NCBI RefSeq assembly: GCF_014645815.1
Contig: NZ_BMML01000010.1
Location: 62,001 to 126,000 of the forward strand
Direction: 5' to 3'
DNA from: Streptomyces fuscichromogenes
GTDB taxonomy: Bacteria > Actinomycetota > Actinomycetes > Streptomycetales > Streptomycetaceae
DNA length: 64,000 nt
Shown in pieces: positions 44,334 to 52,500 of this stretch. The translations under genes and the position numbers were made by a program. Below the pieces are notes generated by a model, which saw only the letters and a list, made by a program, of their open reading frames with translations, was not told the origin of the DNA and did not search any database. The stretch's first letter is position 1. Every line of letters begins with the position of its first letter.

Positions 44334-46025
44334 ATGTCTTATTCAGATATGCAGAAACCTTCTCGGCGTACCCTGCTCCGCGCTCCGTTCGCCGCCGCCG
44401 GGGCGGGGCTCCTTGCGGCATGTTCCGACTCCGGCTCCGAACCCAGTTCCGGACCGCAGCACACGGCCGGCACCGCGGCGTTCGTCCCGCAGGGGCCCAG
44501 GGGGTTCGTCAACCCGTCGGACCCAGAGGTGCTCGCGGCCGAGCGGAAGCGCGGGTCCGGCCCTGTCCGCATGATCAGGTTCACGGCGGCCAGGAGCATG
44601 CTGGACCTGGGCGGACGGTCGGTCCACAGCTGGGCGTACAACGAGTCGGTGCCGGGGCCGCTGGTGCGCGTCACCGCCGGTGACGTCCTCAGCCTGACCC
44701 TCTCCAACCAGTTGCCCGAGAAGACCACACTGCACGCCCACGGGGTACGGCTGCGCTGCGACATGGACGGCGTTCCGGACCTGACCCAGTCGCCCATCGC
44801 GCCGGGGACGGACTTCATCTACCGGTTCGTCGCCTCCCACCCGGGCACGTATCTGCTCCACTCGCACGTCGGCATGCAGCCCGACCGGGCCCTGTACGCG
44901 CCGTTCGTCGTCGACGACCCGAAGGAGCCGCTCTCCTACGACCAGGAATGGATCGTCGTCCTGGACGACTGGGTCGACGACATCGACGGTTCCAACCCGG
45001 AGCAGGTGCTCGACCAGCTCAAACCGGGCGGGTCCATGGACATGGACATGGGTATGGGCATGGGCCCCGGCCGCAGCAGCCCGAGCGCCCACGGATCGGC
45101 GCACCCGTCCGTGCACCCGTCCGCGCACCCGTCCGCACACGCGTCCCCGTCACCCTCCAAGTCCAGGTCCAAGAAGCCGACGGGCCCCGACCGGGTGCTG
45201 CGCAACTCGCACAGCAGCATGCTCCACGGCGAGGGCGGCAACGTCGCCTACCCGCACTACCTGGCCAACGGGCGCCTGCGTACCGACCCCTCCGTCTTCC
45301 GCTGCCGCCCCGGCGACCGGATCCGCATCCGCATCATCAACGCGGGCTCCGAGACGGCCTTCCGGGTCGCGCTCGGCGGCCACGCCCTGACCGTCACCCA
45401 CACCGACGGCTATCCCGTGCAGCACAAGAGGACCGACGCGCTGCTCGTCGGGATGGCCGAGCGGTACGACGTCCTCGTCACCGCCAAGGACGGCGTCTTC
45501 CCGCTCGTCGCGCTCGCCGAGGGCAAGAAGGGCAAGGCGGTCGCGATCCTCCGCACCGACAAGGGCAGAAACCTTCCCGCGCCGGATGTGCGGCCTGCCG
45601 AACTGGACCGCGAGATCGTACCGGCCCGCCGCCTGGTGCCGGCCGAGTCCGTCGCCCTGGACGACCGGCACCCCGACCGCGATCTGCGGATCAGGATCAC
45701 GGGGACGATGCAGAAGTACGACTGGGGGTTCGACCACAAGCTGTACGACGTGCGGGAGCGGCATGCGGTGCGGGCCGGTGAGCGGGTCCGGCTGACCCTC
45801 ATCAACGCGACGGACATGTGGCATCCGATGCACCTGCACGGGCACACGTTCGCGGTCGACGGGATCAGCTCGGCGGGGGCCCGCAAGGACACCACGATCG
45901 TGCTGCCCCATCGCAAGCTGGTGCTCGACTTCGACGCCGACAACCCCGGGTTGTGGATGCTGCACTGCCACAACCAGTACCACTCGGAGAGCGGGATGAT
46001 GACGGTGCTGGGCTATAAGAAGTGA
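44334..46025 (+). CDS. multicopper oxidase lipoprotein with Met- and His-rich insert
   Basis: A 563-residue exported oxidase. The N-terminus combines Tat-type Arg11-Arg12 with lipobox LLAAC (Cys30). Copper sites are HAH (134-136, replacing the usual HWH), HSH (176-178), WHPMHLHGHTF (about 489-499) and LHCHNQYHSESGM (His544, Cys545, His546, His550, axial Met555), so T1 and trinuclear centres look complete. An insert carries MDMDMGMGM (235-243) and a His-rich stretch (253-269), suggesting copper capture. It probably oxidises Cu(I) or organic substrates outside the cell. The start is ATG 44334. Confidence 0.85.
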   Translation: MSYSDMQKPSRRTLLRAPFAAAGAGLLAACSDSGSEPSSGPQHTAGTAAFVPQGPRGFVNPSDPEVLAAERKRGSGPVRMIRFTAARSMLDLGGRSVHSWAYNESVPGPLVRVTAGDVLSLTLSNQLPEKTTLHAHGVRLRCDMDGVPDLTQSPIAPGTDFIYRFVASHPGTYLLHSHVGMQPDRALYAPFVVDDPKEPLSYDQEWIVVLDDWVDDIDGSNPEQVLDQLKPGGSMDMDMGMGMGPGRSSPSAHGSAHPSVHPSAHPSAHASPSPSKSRSKKPTGPDRVLRNSHSSMLHGEGGNVAYPHYLANGRLRTDPSVFRCRPGDRIRIRIINAGSETAFRVALGGHALTVTHTDGYPVQHKRTDALLVGMAERYDVLVTAKDGVFPLVALAEGKKGKAVAILRTDKGRNLPAPDVRPAELDREIVPARRLVPAESVALDDRHPDRDLRIRITGTMQKYDWGFDHKLYDVRERHAVRAGERVRLTLINATDMWHPMHLHGHTFAVDGISSAGARKDTTIVLPHRKLVLDFDADNPGLWMLHCHNQYHSESGMMTVLGYKK

Positions 46026-46070
46026 TGTTCTGAGGGGTTCGGTGGGTTTTCGGGCGCGGGTGGGTGGGGG

Positions 46071-46107
46071 CTGGTCGCGCAGTTCCCCGCGCCCCCAAGG
46101 GGTTGCG
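46071..46107 (+). repeat. dispersed intergenic repeat, copy 3
   Basis: CTGGTCGCGCAGTTCCCCGC followed by GCCCCCAAGGGG lies between the convergent multicopper oxidase and MFS genes and probably serves as a shared terminator. Confidence 0.8.
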
Positions 46108-46108
46108 C

Positions 46109-47635
46109 CTACGCGGCGCTTTCCAGTTTCTGTCCCTTGAGCAGGAACCACGCCGCCACTGCTGTTGCCAGGAGGACCGCGGCGCCTGCGCCTGAGGCCA
46201 GGTGGAGGCCATGGACGAAGGAGTCTCGGGCTGCGGTCAGCATGTCAGTCGCGGTGGGGGTGGGCATGGTCTTGGAGGCCTCCAGTGCCGCGCCCAGGGA
46301 CTCGTGGGCGGCGGCCGGGGTGCCCGGCGGGGCCGGGAAGCCGCGGTAGACACCCGTCACGATCGAGCCGAGCAGGGCGATGCCGAGCGCCGCGCCCAGT
46401 TCGTACGCCGTCTCGGAGACCGCCGAGGCGGCGCCGGCCTGGTCCTTGGGGACGCTGGAGAGGATGACGTCCGCCGTGACGGTGAACGAGAAGCCCGCGC
46501 CGACGCCGACCACCAGGAGCGCGGCGCCGAGGACCGGGTATCCGGTGGACTGCGCGAGGGTGGTCAGGGCCGCGAGGGCGACGCCGACCGCCGCCAGACC
46601 GCCGGAGACCACCGCCCGTACCGAGTGGCGGCGGGCCGTCCGGCCGGCCACCAGGCCCGCCGCCACCGCGCCGACCGCGGCCGGGAGTTCGGCGAGACCC
46701 GCCTCGAACGGGCGCCTGCCCTGGACCAGTTGCAGGTACTGGGAGAGGAAGAACACCAGGCCGGACATGCCGAGCACGGTCAGCAGGTCGGCCAGCACCG
46801 CGCCGCTGAAGCCGCGGTTGCGGAACAGCCGCATGTCCAACAGGGGCCTGGGCATGGTGAGCTGACGGTGGACGAAGCCCCACAGGGCCGCGCTGCCGAG
46901 CACCGCCGTGACCGCGGTCACGCCGGTGAGGCCGTGGGTCGCGGCCTCCTTCACCGCGTACACGACGGCGATCATGCCGACCAGTGACAGCACGACGCTG
47001 ACCAGGTCCCAGGGGCCCGGGTCGGGGTTGCGGGACTCGGGGAGCGTCCTGCTTCCGACGACGACCAGGACCACCATCACCGGCAGGTTGATCAGGAAGA
47101 CCGAGCCCCACCAGAAGTGTTCGAGCAGGAAACCGCCCACGATCGGGCCGACGGCCGTACCGGCCGAGGCCGCCGCGCCCCAGATGCCGACGGCGAGGCT
47201 GCGCTCGCGCGGGTCGTGGAAGAGGTTGCGGATCAGGGCGAGGGTCGCGGGCATCAGGGTCGCGCCCGCGACACCCAGCAGGGCGCGGGCCGCGATCAGC
47301 ATTCCGGGGGTCGTCGCGTACGCGTTCAGGACGGATATCGCGCCGAACGCCGTGGCGCCGACGAGCAGGATCCGCTTGCGGCCGATGCGGTCGCCGAGGC
47401 TGCCCATGGACACCAACAGGCCCGCGATGACGAACGAGTAGACGTCGCCGATCCAGAGCAGCTGGGTGCCGGAGGGGTCGAGGTCCTCGCTGATGTAGGG
47501 GGTCGCGAGGCCGAGGACGGTCGCGTCCACGGCCACCAGCAGCACGGCGAGCACGAGAGCGGAGAGCGCGAGCCAGCGGCCCGGCCGCCTCTCCTCCGCC
47601 TCCGCCACGCGCGCCGGCTGCACGGTGCTGGTCAT
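46109..47635 (-). CDS. MFS drug/metabolite exporter (DHA2, 14-span type)
   Basis: A 508-residue proton-driven exporter. Motif A reads GSLGDRIGRKRILLVG, motif C-like GIWGAAASAGTAVGPIVGGFLLEHFWWGSVFLINLP is characteristic of DHA2 antiporters, and about 14 hydrophobic spans are visible. The substrate is unknown and could be an antibiotic or dye. Its ATG overlaps the TGA of the TetR gene (ATGA at 47632-47635), so regulator and exporter form one coupled operon with an autoregulatory operator. Confidence 0.9.
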   Translation of the reverse strand: MTSTVQPARVAEAEERRPGRWLALSALVLAVLLVAVDATVLGLATPYISEDLDPSGTQLLWIGDVYSFVIAGLLVSMGSLGDRIGRKRILLVGATAFGAISVLNAYATTPGMLIAARALLGVAGATLMPATLALIRNLFHDPRERSLAVGIWGAAASAGTAVGPIVGGFLLEHFWWGSVFLINLPVMVVLVVVGSRTLPESRNPDPGPWDLVSVVLSLVGMIAVVYAVKEAATHGLTGVTAVTAVLGSAALWGFVHRQLTMPRPLLDMRLFRNRGFSGAVLADLLTVLGMSGLVFFLSQYLQLVQGRRPFEAGLAELPAAVGAVAAGLVAGRTARRHSVRAVVSGGLAAVGVALAALTTLAQSTGYPVLGAALLVVGVGAGFSFTVTADVILSSVPKDQAGAASAVSETAYELGAALGIALLGSIVTGVYRGFPAPPGTPAAAHESLGAALEASKTMPTPTATDMLTAARDSFVHGLHLASGAGAAVLLATAVAAWFLLKGQKLESAA

Positions 47636-48183
47636 GATTCCTCTCTTCGTCGTGCGCCGCCGAGCAACAGCTCGACGATCATGTGGGTGAAGTCCTTGCG
47701 GGCGACCCGGCCTTCGGAGACCGCCCAGGCGGCGGAGGCCAGCAGGCCGTACAGCGCCTCGGTGAGCCAGGCCGGCGTCAGGTCGATACGGAACTCGCCG
47801 GTCTGCTGGCCGCGCCGGAAGAGGGCCGCGATGCGGTCGTCGAGCCGGGTCCAGCCCTGGTTCTGCACCTCGCCCTCGAACAGCTGGTTCTCGGTGTAGA
47901 GGAAGGCGAGCAGGCCCGCGGCCGGTTCGATCTCGCGGACCAGGCGGTGTACGGCGTCGGTCGCGGGGCCCTCGTCCAGGCGGGCCGCGTCCAGGGCCGC
48001 CTCGCACTCCTCGATGCCGAGCGCCTCCAGCGCGCGGACGAGCGCGTCGCGGCCCGCGAAGTGGCGGTGCAGGGTGGCCCGGCTGATTCCGGCGGCCCTG
48101 GCGACCTCGTCCATGGTCGCGGTGGACTTACGGGTCAGCAGGGTGGCTGCGCTGCGCAGGACGTGGTCGCGATCGAGGGCCAT
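47632..48183 (-). CDS. TetR-family repressor of the adjacent MFS exporter
   Basis: A 183-residue regulator. The N-terminal helix-turn-helix is ATMDEVARAAGISRATLHRHFAGRDALVRAL, followed by a helical ligand-binding domain ending in TPAWLTEALYGLLASAAWAV. ATG 48183 is chosen over ATG 48210 because a -10-like TACTCT lies six bases upstream, indicating a leaderless mRNA. A 22-base perfect palindrome overlaps the promoter, so the protein most likely represses itself and the exporter until a ligand binds. Confidence 0.9.
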   Translation of the reverse strand: MALDRDHVLRSAATLLTRKSTATMDEVARAAGISRATLHRHFAGRDALVRALEALGIEECEAALDAARLDEGPATDAVHRLVREIEPAAGLLAFLYTENQLFEGEVQNQGWTRLDDRIAALFRRGQQTGEFRIDLTPAWLTEALYGLLASAAWAVSEGRVARKDFTHMIVELLLGGARRREES

Positions 48184-48189
48184 GAGACA

Positions 48190-48222
48190 AGAGTAGCCCA
48201 TGTGAGACATCTTTGTCTCACA
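48190..48222 (-). promoter_or_regulatory. TetR operator and promoter of the tetR-MFS operon
   Basis: TGTGAGACA (48201-48209) and TGTCTCACA (48214-48222) are perfect inverted repeats with a 4-base spacer. The -10 TACTCT is at 48190-48195 on the minus strand, so the palindrome covers the -35/-10 region. An extra GAGACAA half-site lies at 48184-48190. Confidence 0.75.
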
Positions 48223-48325
48223 GCGGGCATGGATGACTCAGTCGGGTGGGCCCGCGGAGCGCCGACCGCCCGGTGCCGGCCGCCCGGTGCCGACCGCTCG
48301 TGTCGGTGCCTCGGTGCCGGTGGCC

Positions 48326-49297
48326 TCAGTGCCAGGGCAGCTGTCCGCGTCGCTCCCAGTAGGCGCGCGGGTCCTCGGCCAGGGTGGCGAGGCGGGAGAG
48401 CTGGTCGTCGTCGAGATCGACCACCGCGGCGTGCAGGTTCGAGGCGAGCTGGCCGAGGGTGGCCGCGCCGGAGAGGACCACTCCGGCCCAGGGCTCGCGC
48501 AGGACGATCGCGAGGGCGACGGCGTCGGCGCCCAGGCCGGTCTCCTCGGCGACGTCCTTCAGGACGGCAGGGGCGTGCGGGGCGGCCAGCCGGCCGTTGG
48601 CCATGCCCTCCTTCACGATCACCGTCAGTCCGGCGTCGTGCGCCTCGGCGAGGGCCGGTCCGGCCGAGGTCTCCAGGGCGTTGTACGTCGACTGGACGGT
48701 ACGGAAGAGGGGCTCGCCGTCGACCGTGACCGTGAGGGCGGCGCGGATGGCGTCGGCCTGGGCGGGGCCGCTGGTGGAGAACCCGACGGTGAGGCCGGTG
48801 GCCGCCGACGCCGCGAGCCGGGCGTGGAGTTCCCTGTCGGTGAGGGCGGGACTGTCCGGGGTCACCGAGTGGATCTGGTAGAGGTCGAGCCGGTCGCCGA
48901 GGAGTTCGGCGGTCTCGGCGCGCTGCCGGTCGTAGGTCTGGACGCCGTGGTCCTTGACCTCGTGCGTCGCCGCGTCCGCGGACCAGCCGGCGGTGTACGT
49001 GTAGCCCCACTTGCTGCCGACGACCACGTCGGCGGCGTCGGGGCGGGCGGTCAGCCAGTCGGCGAGGAACTCCTCGGAGCGGCCGTAGGAGCGGGCCACG
49101 TCGACGTAGCGGACGCCCTGGGCGTAGGCGGCGTCGAGGAGTTCGTGGGTGCGGGTGCGCAGGGCGTCGACGCTGCGGTCCGCGCCGAGGTCGGTCTCGC
49201 GGCCGAGGTTGATGTAGCCGGGGCGGGCGACTGCGGCGAGGCCGAGGCCGATGTGGGAGGTCGGTGTGGTCGCGGTCGCCAGGCGGGCGAAGGGCAT
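48326..49297 (-). CDS. aldo/keto reductase
   Basis: A 323-residue NADPH-dependent oxidoreductase with a TIM barrel. The catalytic tetrad is Asp66 and Tyr71 (RYVDVARSYGRSEE), Lys96 (VGSKWGYTY) and a His in LYQIHSVTP. The C-terminal cofactor segment (VVLSGAATLGQLASNL) is of the standard type. The physiological substrate is unknown. GGAG lies seven bases before ATG 49297. It is downstream of the divergent TetR region only by position. Confidence 0.88.
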   Translation of the reverse strand: MPFARLATATTPTSHIGLGLAAVARPGYINLGRETDLGADRSVDALRTRTHELLDAAYAQGVRYVDVARSYGRSEEFLADWLTARPDAADVVVGSKWGYTYTAGWSADAATHEVKDHGVQTYDRQRAETAELLGDRLDLYQIHSVTPDSPALTDRELHARLAASAATGLTVGFSTSGPAQADAIRAALTVTVDGEPLFRTVQSTYNALETSAGPALAEAHDAGLTVIVKEGMANGRLAAPHAPAVLKDVAEETGLGADAVALAIVLREPWAGVVLSGAATLGQLASNLHAAVVDLDDDQLSRLATLAEDPRAYWERRGQLPWH

Positions 49298-49420
49298 CGC
49301 GGGCTCCGTTGGGGTCGGCTGCGTCGGGCTGTTGACCAACGTAACCCGCGATGGCCTTTGGTTCGCCGTTCAGCTCGGGGGGTGCGGTACGTCGGCGAGT
49401 GCGGGTGAGTGGGGGTTGCC

Positions 49421-49478
49421 CGCGCGGTTCCCCGCGCCCCTTTCGGGCACGCCCTGAAGGGGCGCGGGGAACCGCGCG
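49421..49478. repeat. dispersed repeat pair forming a 22-bp perfect inverted repeat (copy 4)
   Basis: Two opposed copies of the dispersed element (CGCGCGGTTCCCCGCGCCCC type) form a 22-base perfect stem, 49421-49442 with 49457-49478, and a 14-base loop. It lies about 110 bases beyond the argH stop and could terminate argGH. Confidence 0.85.
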
Positions 49479-49587
49479 ACCGGCCACGACGGCGCGGCGG
49501 ACGACCACGGCGCGGAGTGCCGTCACAGGGACGCGGAAAGGTCCTGCTTCTTGCGGAGCGACCTCTCGGGGGGGGCGCCGGGAAGTG

Positions 49588-51015
49588 CTACTTCTTCGCG
49601 TCGGCCCACTCGTGCTGCCGGGCCACGTTCGTCCTGATCTCCGCCAGCTGGACCGCCACCGCGCTCGGGGCCGTGCCGCCCCTGCCGTCGCGGGAGGCGA
49701 GGGCGCCGGGGACGTTGAGGACCGAGCGGACCTCGGGGGTCAGGTGGGCGCTGATCTTCGCGAACTGGTCGTCGGTCAGCTCGTCGAGCTCCTTGCCCTC
49801 GGCCTCCGCCGCCTTCACGCACTCGCCGGCCACCTCGTGGGCGACCCGGAAGGGTACGCCCTGCTTGACCAGCCACTCGGCGATGTCGGTGGCGAGGGAG
49901 AAGCCGGCCGGGGCCAGTTCCTCCATGCGCTCGCGGTTGACGGTGAGGGTGGCCATCATGCCGGTGAAGGCGGGGAGCAGGACCTCCAGCTGGTCGCAGG
50001 AGTCGAAGACGGGCTCCTTGTCCTCCTGGAGGTCGCGGTTGTAGGCGAGGGGCAGCGCCTTGAGGGTGGCCATCAGGCCGGTGAGGTTGCCGATCAGGCG
50101 GCCGCTCTTGCCGCGCGCCAGCTCCGCGATGTCGGGGTTCTTCTTCTGGGGCATGATCGACGAGCCGGTGGAGAACGCGTCGTGCAGGGTCACGAAGGAG
50201 AACTCCTTCGTGTTCCAGATGATGACCTCCTCGGCGATCCGGGAGAGGTTCACGCCGATCATCGCGGTGATGAAGGCGAACTCGGCGACGAAGTCGCGGG
50301 AGGCCGTGCCGTCGATGGAGTTGCCGACACTGCCGTGCTCGAAGCCGAGGTCCTTCGCCACCGCCTCCGGGTCCAGGCCGAGGGAGGAGCCCGCGAGCGC
50401 GCCGGAGCCGTACGGGGAGACGGCCGTGCGCTCGTCCCACTGGCGCAGCCGCTCCGCGTCCCGGGACAGGGACTGGACATGGGCCAGGACATGGTGGGCG
50501 AACAGGACCGGCTGGGCGTGCTGGAGGTGGGTACGCCCGGGCATCGCCACGTCCGGGTGGGCCTCGGCGAGGCCGATCAGGGCGTCCTGGAGGTCGGCGA
50601 TCAGACCGCCGATGACGCGGGCGTGGTCCCGGAGGTACATCCGGAAGAGGGTCGCCACCTGGTCGTTGCGGGAGCGGCCGGCGCGCAGCTTGCCGCCGAG
50701 GTCGGGGCCGAGGCGCTCCAGGAGGCCGCGCTCCAGGGCGGTGTGCACGTCCTCGTCGGCGATCGTGCCCACGAAGGAGCCGTCGGCGACATCGGCCTCC
50801 AGCTGGTCGAGGCCGGCGATCATGCGCTGGAGTTCGTCCGCGGTGAGCAGGCCCGCCTTGTGCAGCACGCGTGCGTGGGCACGCGAGCCGGCGATGTCGT
50901 AGGGCGCGAGCCGCCAGTCGAAGTGGACGGACGCGGACAGCTTCGCCAGGGCCTCGGCGGGACCGTCGGCGAAACGGCCGCCCCAGAGCCGTACGTCACC
51001 GCTGTTGCTGCTCAC
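49588..51015 (-). CDS. argH: argininosuccinate lyase
   Basis: A 475-residue fumarase-superfamily enzyme that splits argininosuccinate into arginine and fumarate. The fingerprint GSSIMPQKKNPD carries the catalytic serine. Other landmarks are WGGRFADGPAEAL, SRNDQVATLFRMYLRD and TPYGSGALAG-like SPYGSGALAGSSLGLD. The start is GTG 51015, with an AGGAGC ribosome site. It follows argG after 99 bases that contain a 10-base hairpin, so the two probably share a transcript for the last two steps of arginine synthesis. Confidence 0.96.
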   Translation of the reverse strand: MSSNSGDVRLWGGRFADGPAEALAKLSASVHFDWRLAPYDIAGSRAHARVLHKAGLLTADELQRMIAGLDQLEADVADGSFVGTIADEDVHTALERGLLERLGPDLGGKLRAGRSRNDQVATLFRMYLRDHARVIGGLIADLQDALIGLAEAHPDVAMPGRTHLQHAQPVLFAHHVLAHVQSLSRDAERLRQWDERTAVSPYGSGALAGSSLGLDPEAVAKDLGFEHGSVGNSIDGTASRDFVAEFAFITAMIGVNLSRIAEEVIIWNTKEFSFVTLHDAFSTGSSIMPQKKNPDIAELARGKSGRLIGNLTGLMATLKALPLAYNRDLQEDKEPVFDSCDQLEVLLPAFTGMMATLTVNRERMEELAPAGFSLATDIAEWLVKQGVPFRVAHEVAGECVKAAEAEGKELDELTDDQFAKISAHLTPEVRSVLNVPGALASRDGRGGTAPSAVAVQLAEIRTNVARQHEWADAKK

Positions 51016-51049
51016 TTGCGTTGCTCCTAGAAGAGATACGGATGTGGCA

Positions 51050-51079
51050 CCGCCTCCCCGGCCATGAACGGGGAGGCGG
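51050..51079 (-). other. intercistronic hairpin between argG and argH
   Basis: A perfect 10-base stem (CCGCCTCCCC / GGGGAGGCGG) with a 10-base loop. It may attenuate, process or stabilise the argG-argH message. Confidence 0.55.
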
Positions 51080-51114
51080 TCGTCACGTTACTGCTCAGGA
51101 CGGGTCACGTCGGG

Positions 51115-52311
51115 CTATGCCCGCAGTTGGCGCTGTGCGGCGATCTTCGACGACAGGCTGTAGATGTCGATGAAGCCCTTGGCCGCGGCCTGGTCGAACG
51201 AGTCGCCGGTGTCGTAGGTGGCGAGGTTGAAGTCGTAGAGGGAGGCGTCGGAGCGGCGGCCGGTGACCACCGCGCGGCCGCCGTGCAGGGTCATCCGGAT
51301 GTCGCCGGTGACATGCCGGTTCGCCTCGTCGACGAAGCCGTCCAGGGCGCGCTTGAGCGGGGAGAACCACTGGCCGTCGTAGACGAGTTCGCCCCAGCGC
51401 TGCTCCACCTGCCGCTTGTAGCGGGCGAGTTCGCGCTCGACGGTGACGTTCTCCAGCTCCTGGTGGGCCGTGATGAGGGCGATCGCGCCGGGGGCCTCGT
51501 ACACCTCGCGGGACTTGATGCCGACGAGACGGTCCTCGACCATGTCGATGCGGCCGACGCCCTGGGCTCCGGCGCGCTCGTTGAGCTCCTGGATCGCCTG
51601 GAGGACGGTGACCGCTCTGCCGTCGATCGCGACCGGGGCGCCCGCCTCGAAGGTGATGACCACCTCGTCGGCCTCGCGCGGGGTGGCCGGGTTCTGCGTG
51701 TACTCGTAGATGTCCTCGATCGGGCCGTTCCAGATGTCTTCCAGGAAGCCGGTCTCGACGGCGCGGCCGAAGACGTTCTGGTCGATGGAGTACGGGGACT
51801 TCTTGGTGGTCGCGATCGGGAGGCGCTTGGCCTCGCAGAAGGCGATGGCCCTGTCCCGGGTCATCGCGTAGTCGCGGACCGGGGCGATGCAGGTGAGGTC
51901 GGGGGCGAGGGCGGCGATGCCGGCCTCGAAGCGGACCTGGTCGTTGCCCTTGCCGGTGCAGCCGTGGGCGACCGTGGCGGCGCCGTGCTTGCGGGCGGCG
52001 GCGACCAGGTGCTTGACGATCGTCGGCCGGGAGAGGGCGGAGACCAGCGGGTAGCGGTCCATGTAGAGGGCGTTGGCCTTGATCGCCGGGAGGCAGTACT
52101 CCTCGGCGAACTCGTCCCTGGCGTCGGCGACCTCGGCCTCGACCGCGCCGCACGCCAGGGCGCGCTTGCGGATGACGTCCAGGTCCTCGCCGCCCTGCCC
52201 GACGTCCACCGCGACGGCGATGACCTCGGCGGCCGTCTCCTCGGCGATCCAGCCGATGGCGACGGAGGTGTCCAGCCCGCCGGAGTAGGCGAGTACGACG
52301 CGCTCGGTCAT
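51115..52311 (-). CDS. argG: argininosuccinate synthase
   Basis: A 398-residue ATP-dependent ligase joining citrulline and aspartate. VVLAYSGGLDTSVAIGW is the N-type ATP-binding P-loop, ATVAHGCTGKGNDQVRFE binds citrulline/aspartate, and SPYSIDQNVFGRAVE follows. GGAGGG precedes ATG 52311. The promoter just upstream overlaps CATGCA-type palindromes likely to be ArgR sites. It is adjacent to argH. In some other Streptomyces, argG is elsewhere in the genome (from memory). Confidence 0.96.
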   Translation of the reverse strand: MTERVVLAYSGGLDTSVAIGWIAEETAAEVIAVAVDVGQGGEDLDVIRKRALACGAVEAEVADARDEFAEEYCLPAIKANALYMDRYPLVSALSRPTIVKHLVAAARKHGAATVAHGCTGKGNDQVRFEAGIAALAPDLTCIAPVRDYAMTRDRAIAFCEAKRLPIATTKKSPYSIDQNVFGRAVETGFLEDIWNGPIEDIYEYTQNPATPREADEVVITFEAGAPVAIDGRAVTVLQAIQELNERAGAQGVGRIDMVEDRLVGIKSREVYEAPGAIALITAHQELENVTVERELARYKRQVEQRWGELVYDGQWFSPLKRALDGFVDEANRHVTGDIRMTLHGGRAVVTGRRSDASLYDFNLATYDTGDSFDQAAAKGFIDIYSLSSKIAAQRQLRA

Positions 52312-52341
52312 GGGTCCCTCCTTACGTACATCCGCTTGCCA

Positions 52342-52376
52342 TGCATGAGTATGCAGAGCTCTGCATGATTCGTCAA
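52342..52376 (-). promoter_or_regulatory. argG promoter with ARG-box-like ArgR operator
   Basis: On the minus strand TTGACG (52371-52376) and CATACT (52348-52353) are spaced 17 bases. The spacer and -10 contain two overlapping palindromes, TGCAGAGCTCTGCA (52352-52365) and TGCATACTCATGCA (52342-52355), resembling ARG boxes. ArgR with arginine would block the promoter. Confidence 0.7.
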
Positions 52377-52500
52377 TCCGGCGGGGTTCGCCGAACAGAT
52401 GTGAAAAAGGTTTGAACAAACGAAACCGCTTACCCGTACCCATGCCTGAACGCAGGCGCCGCGTTTGTAAACCCACCTCTGACCCGAGTGAGGCATCCGC

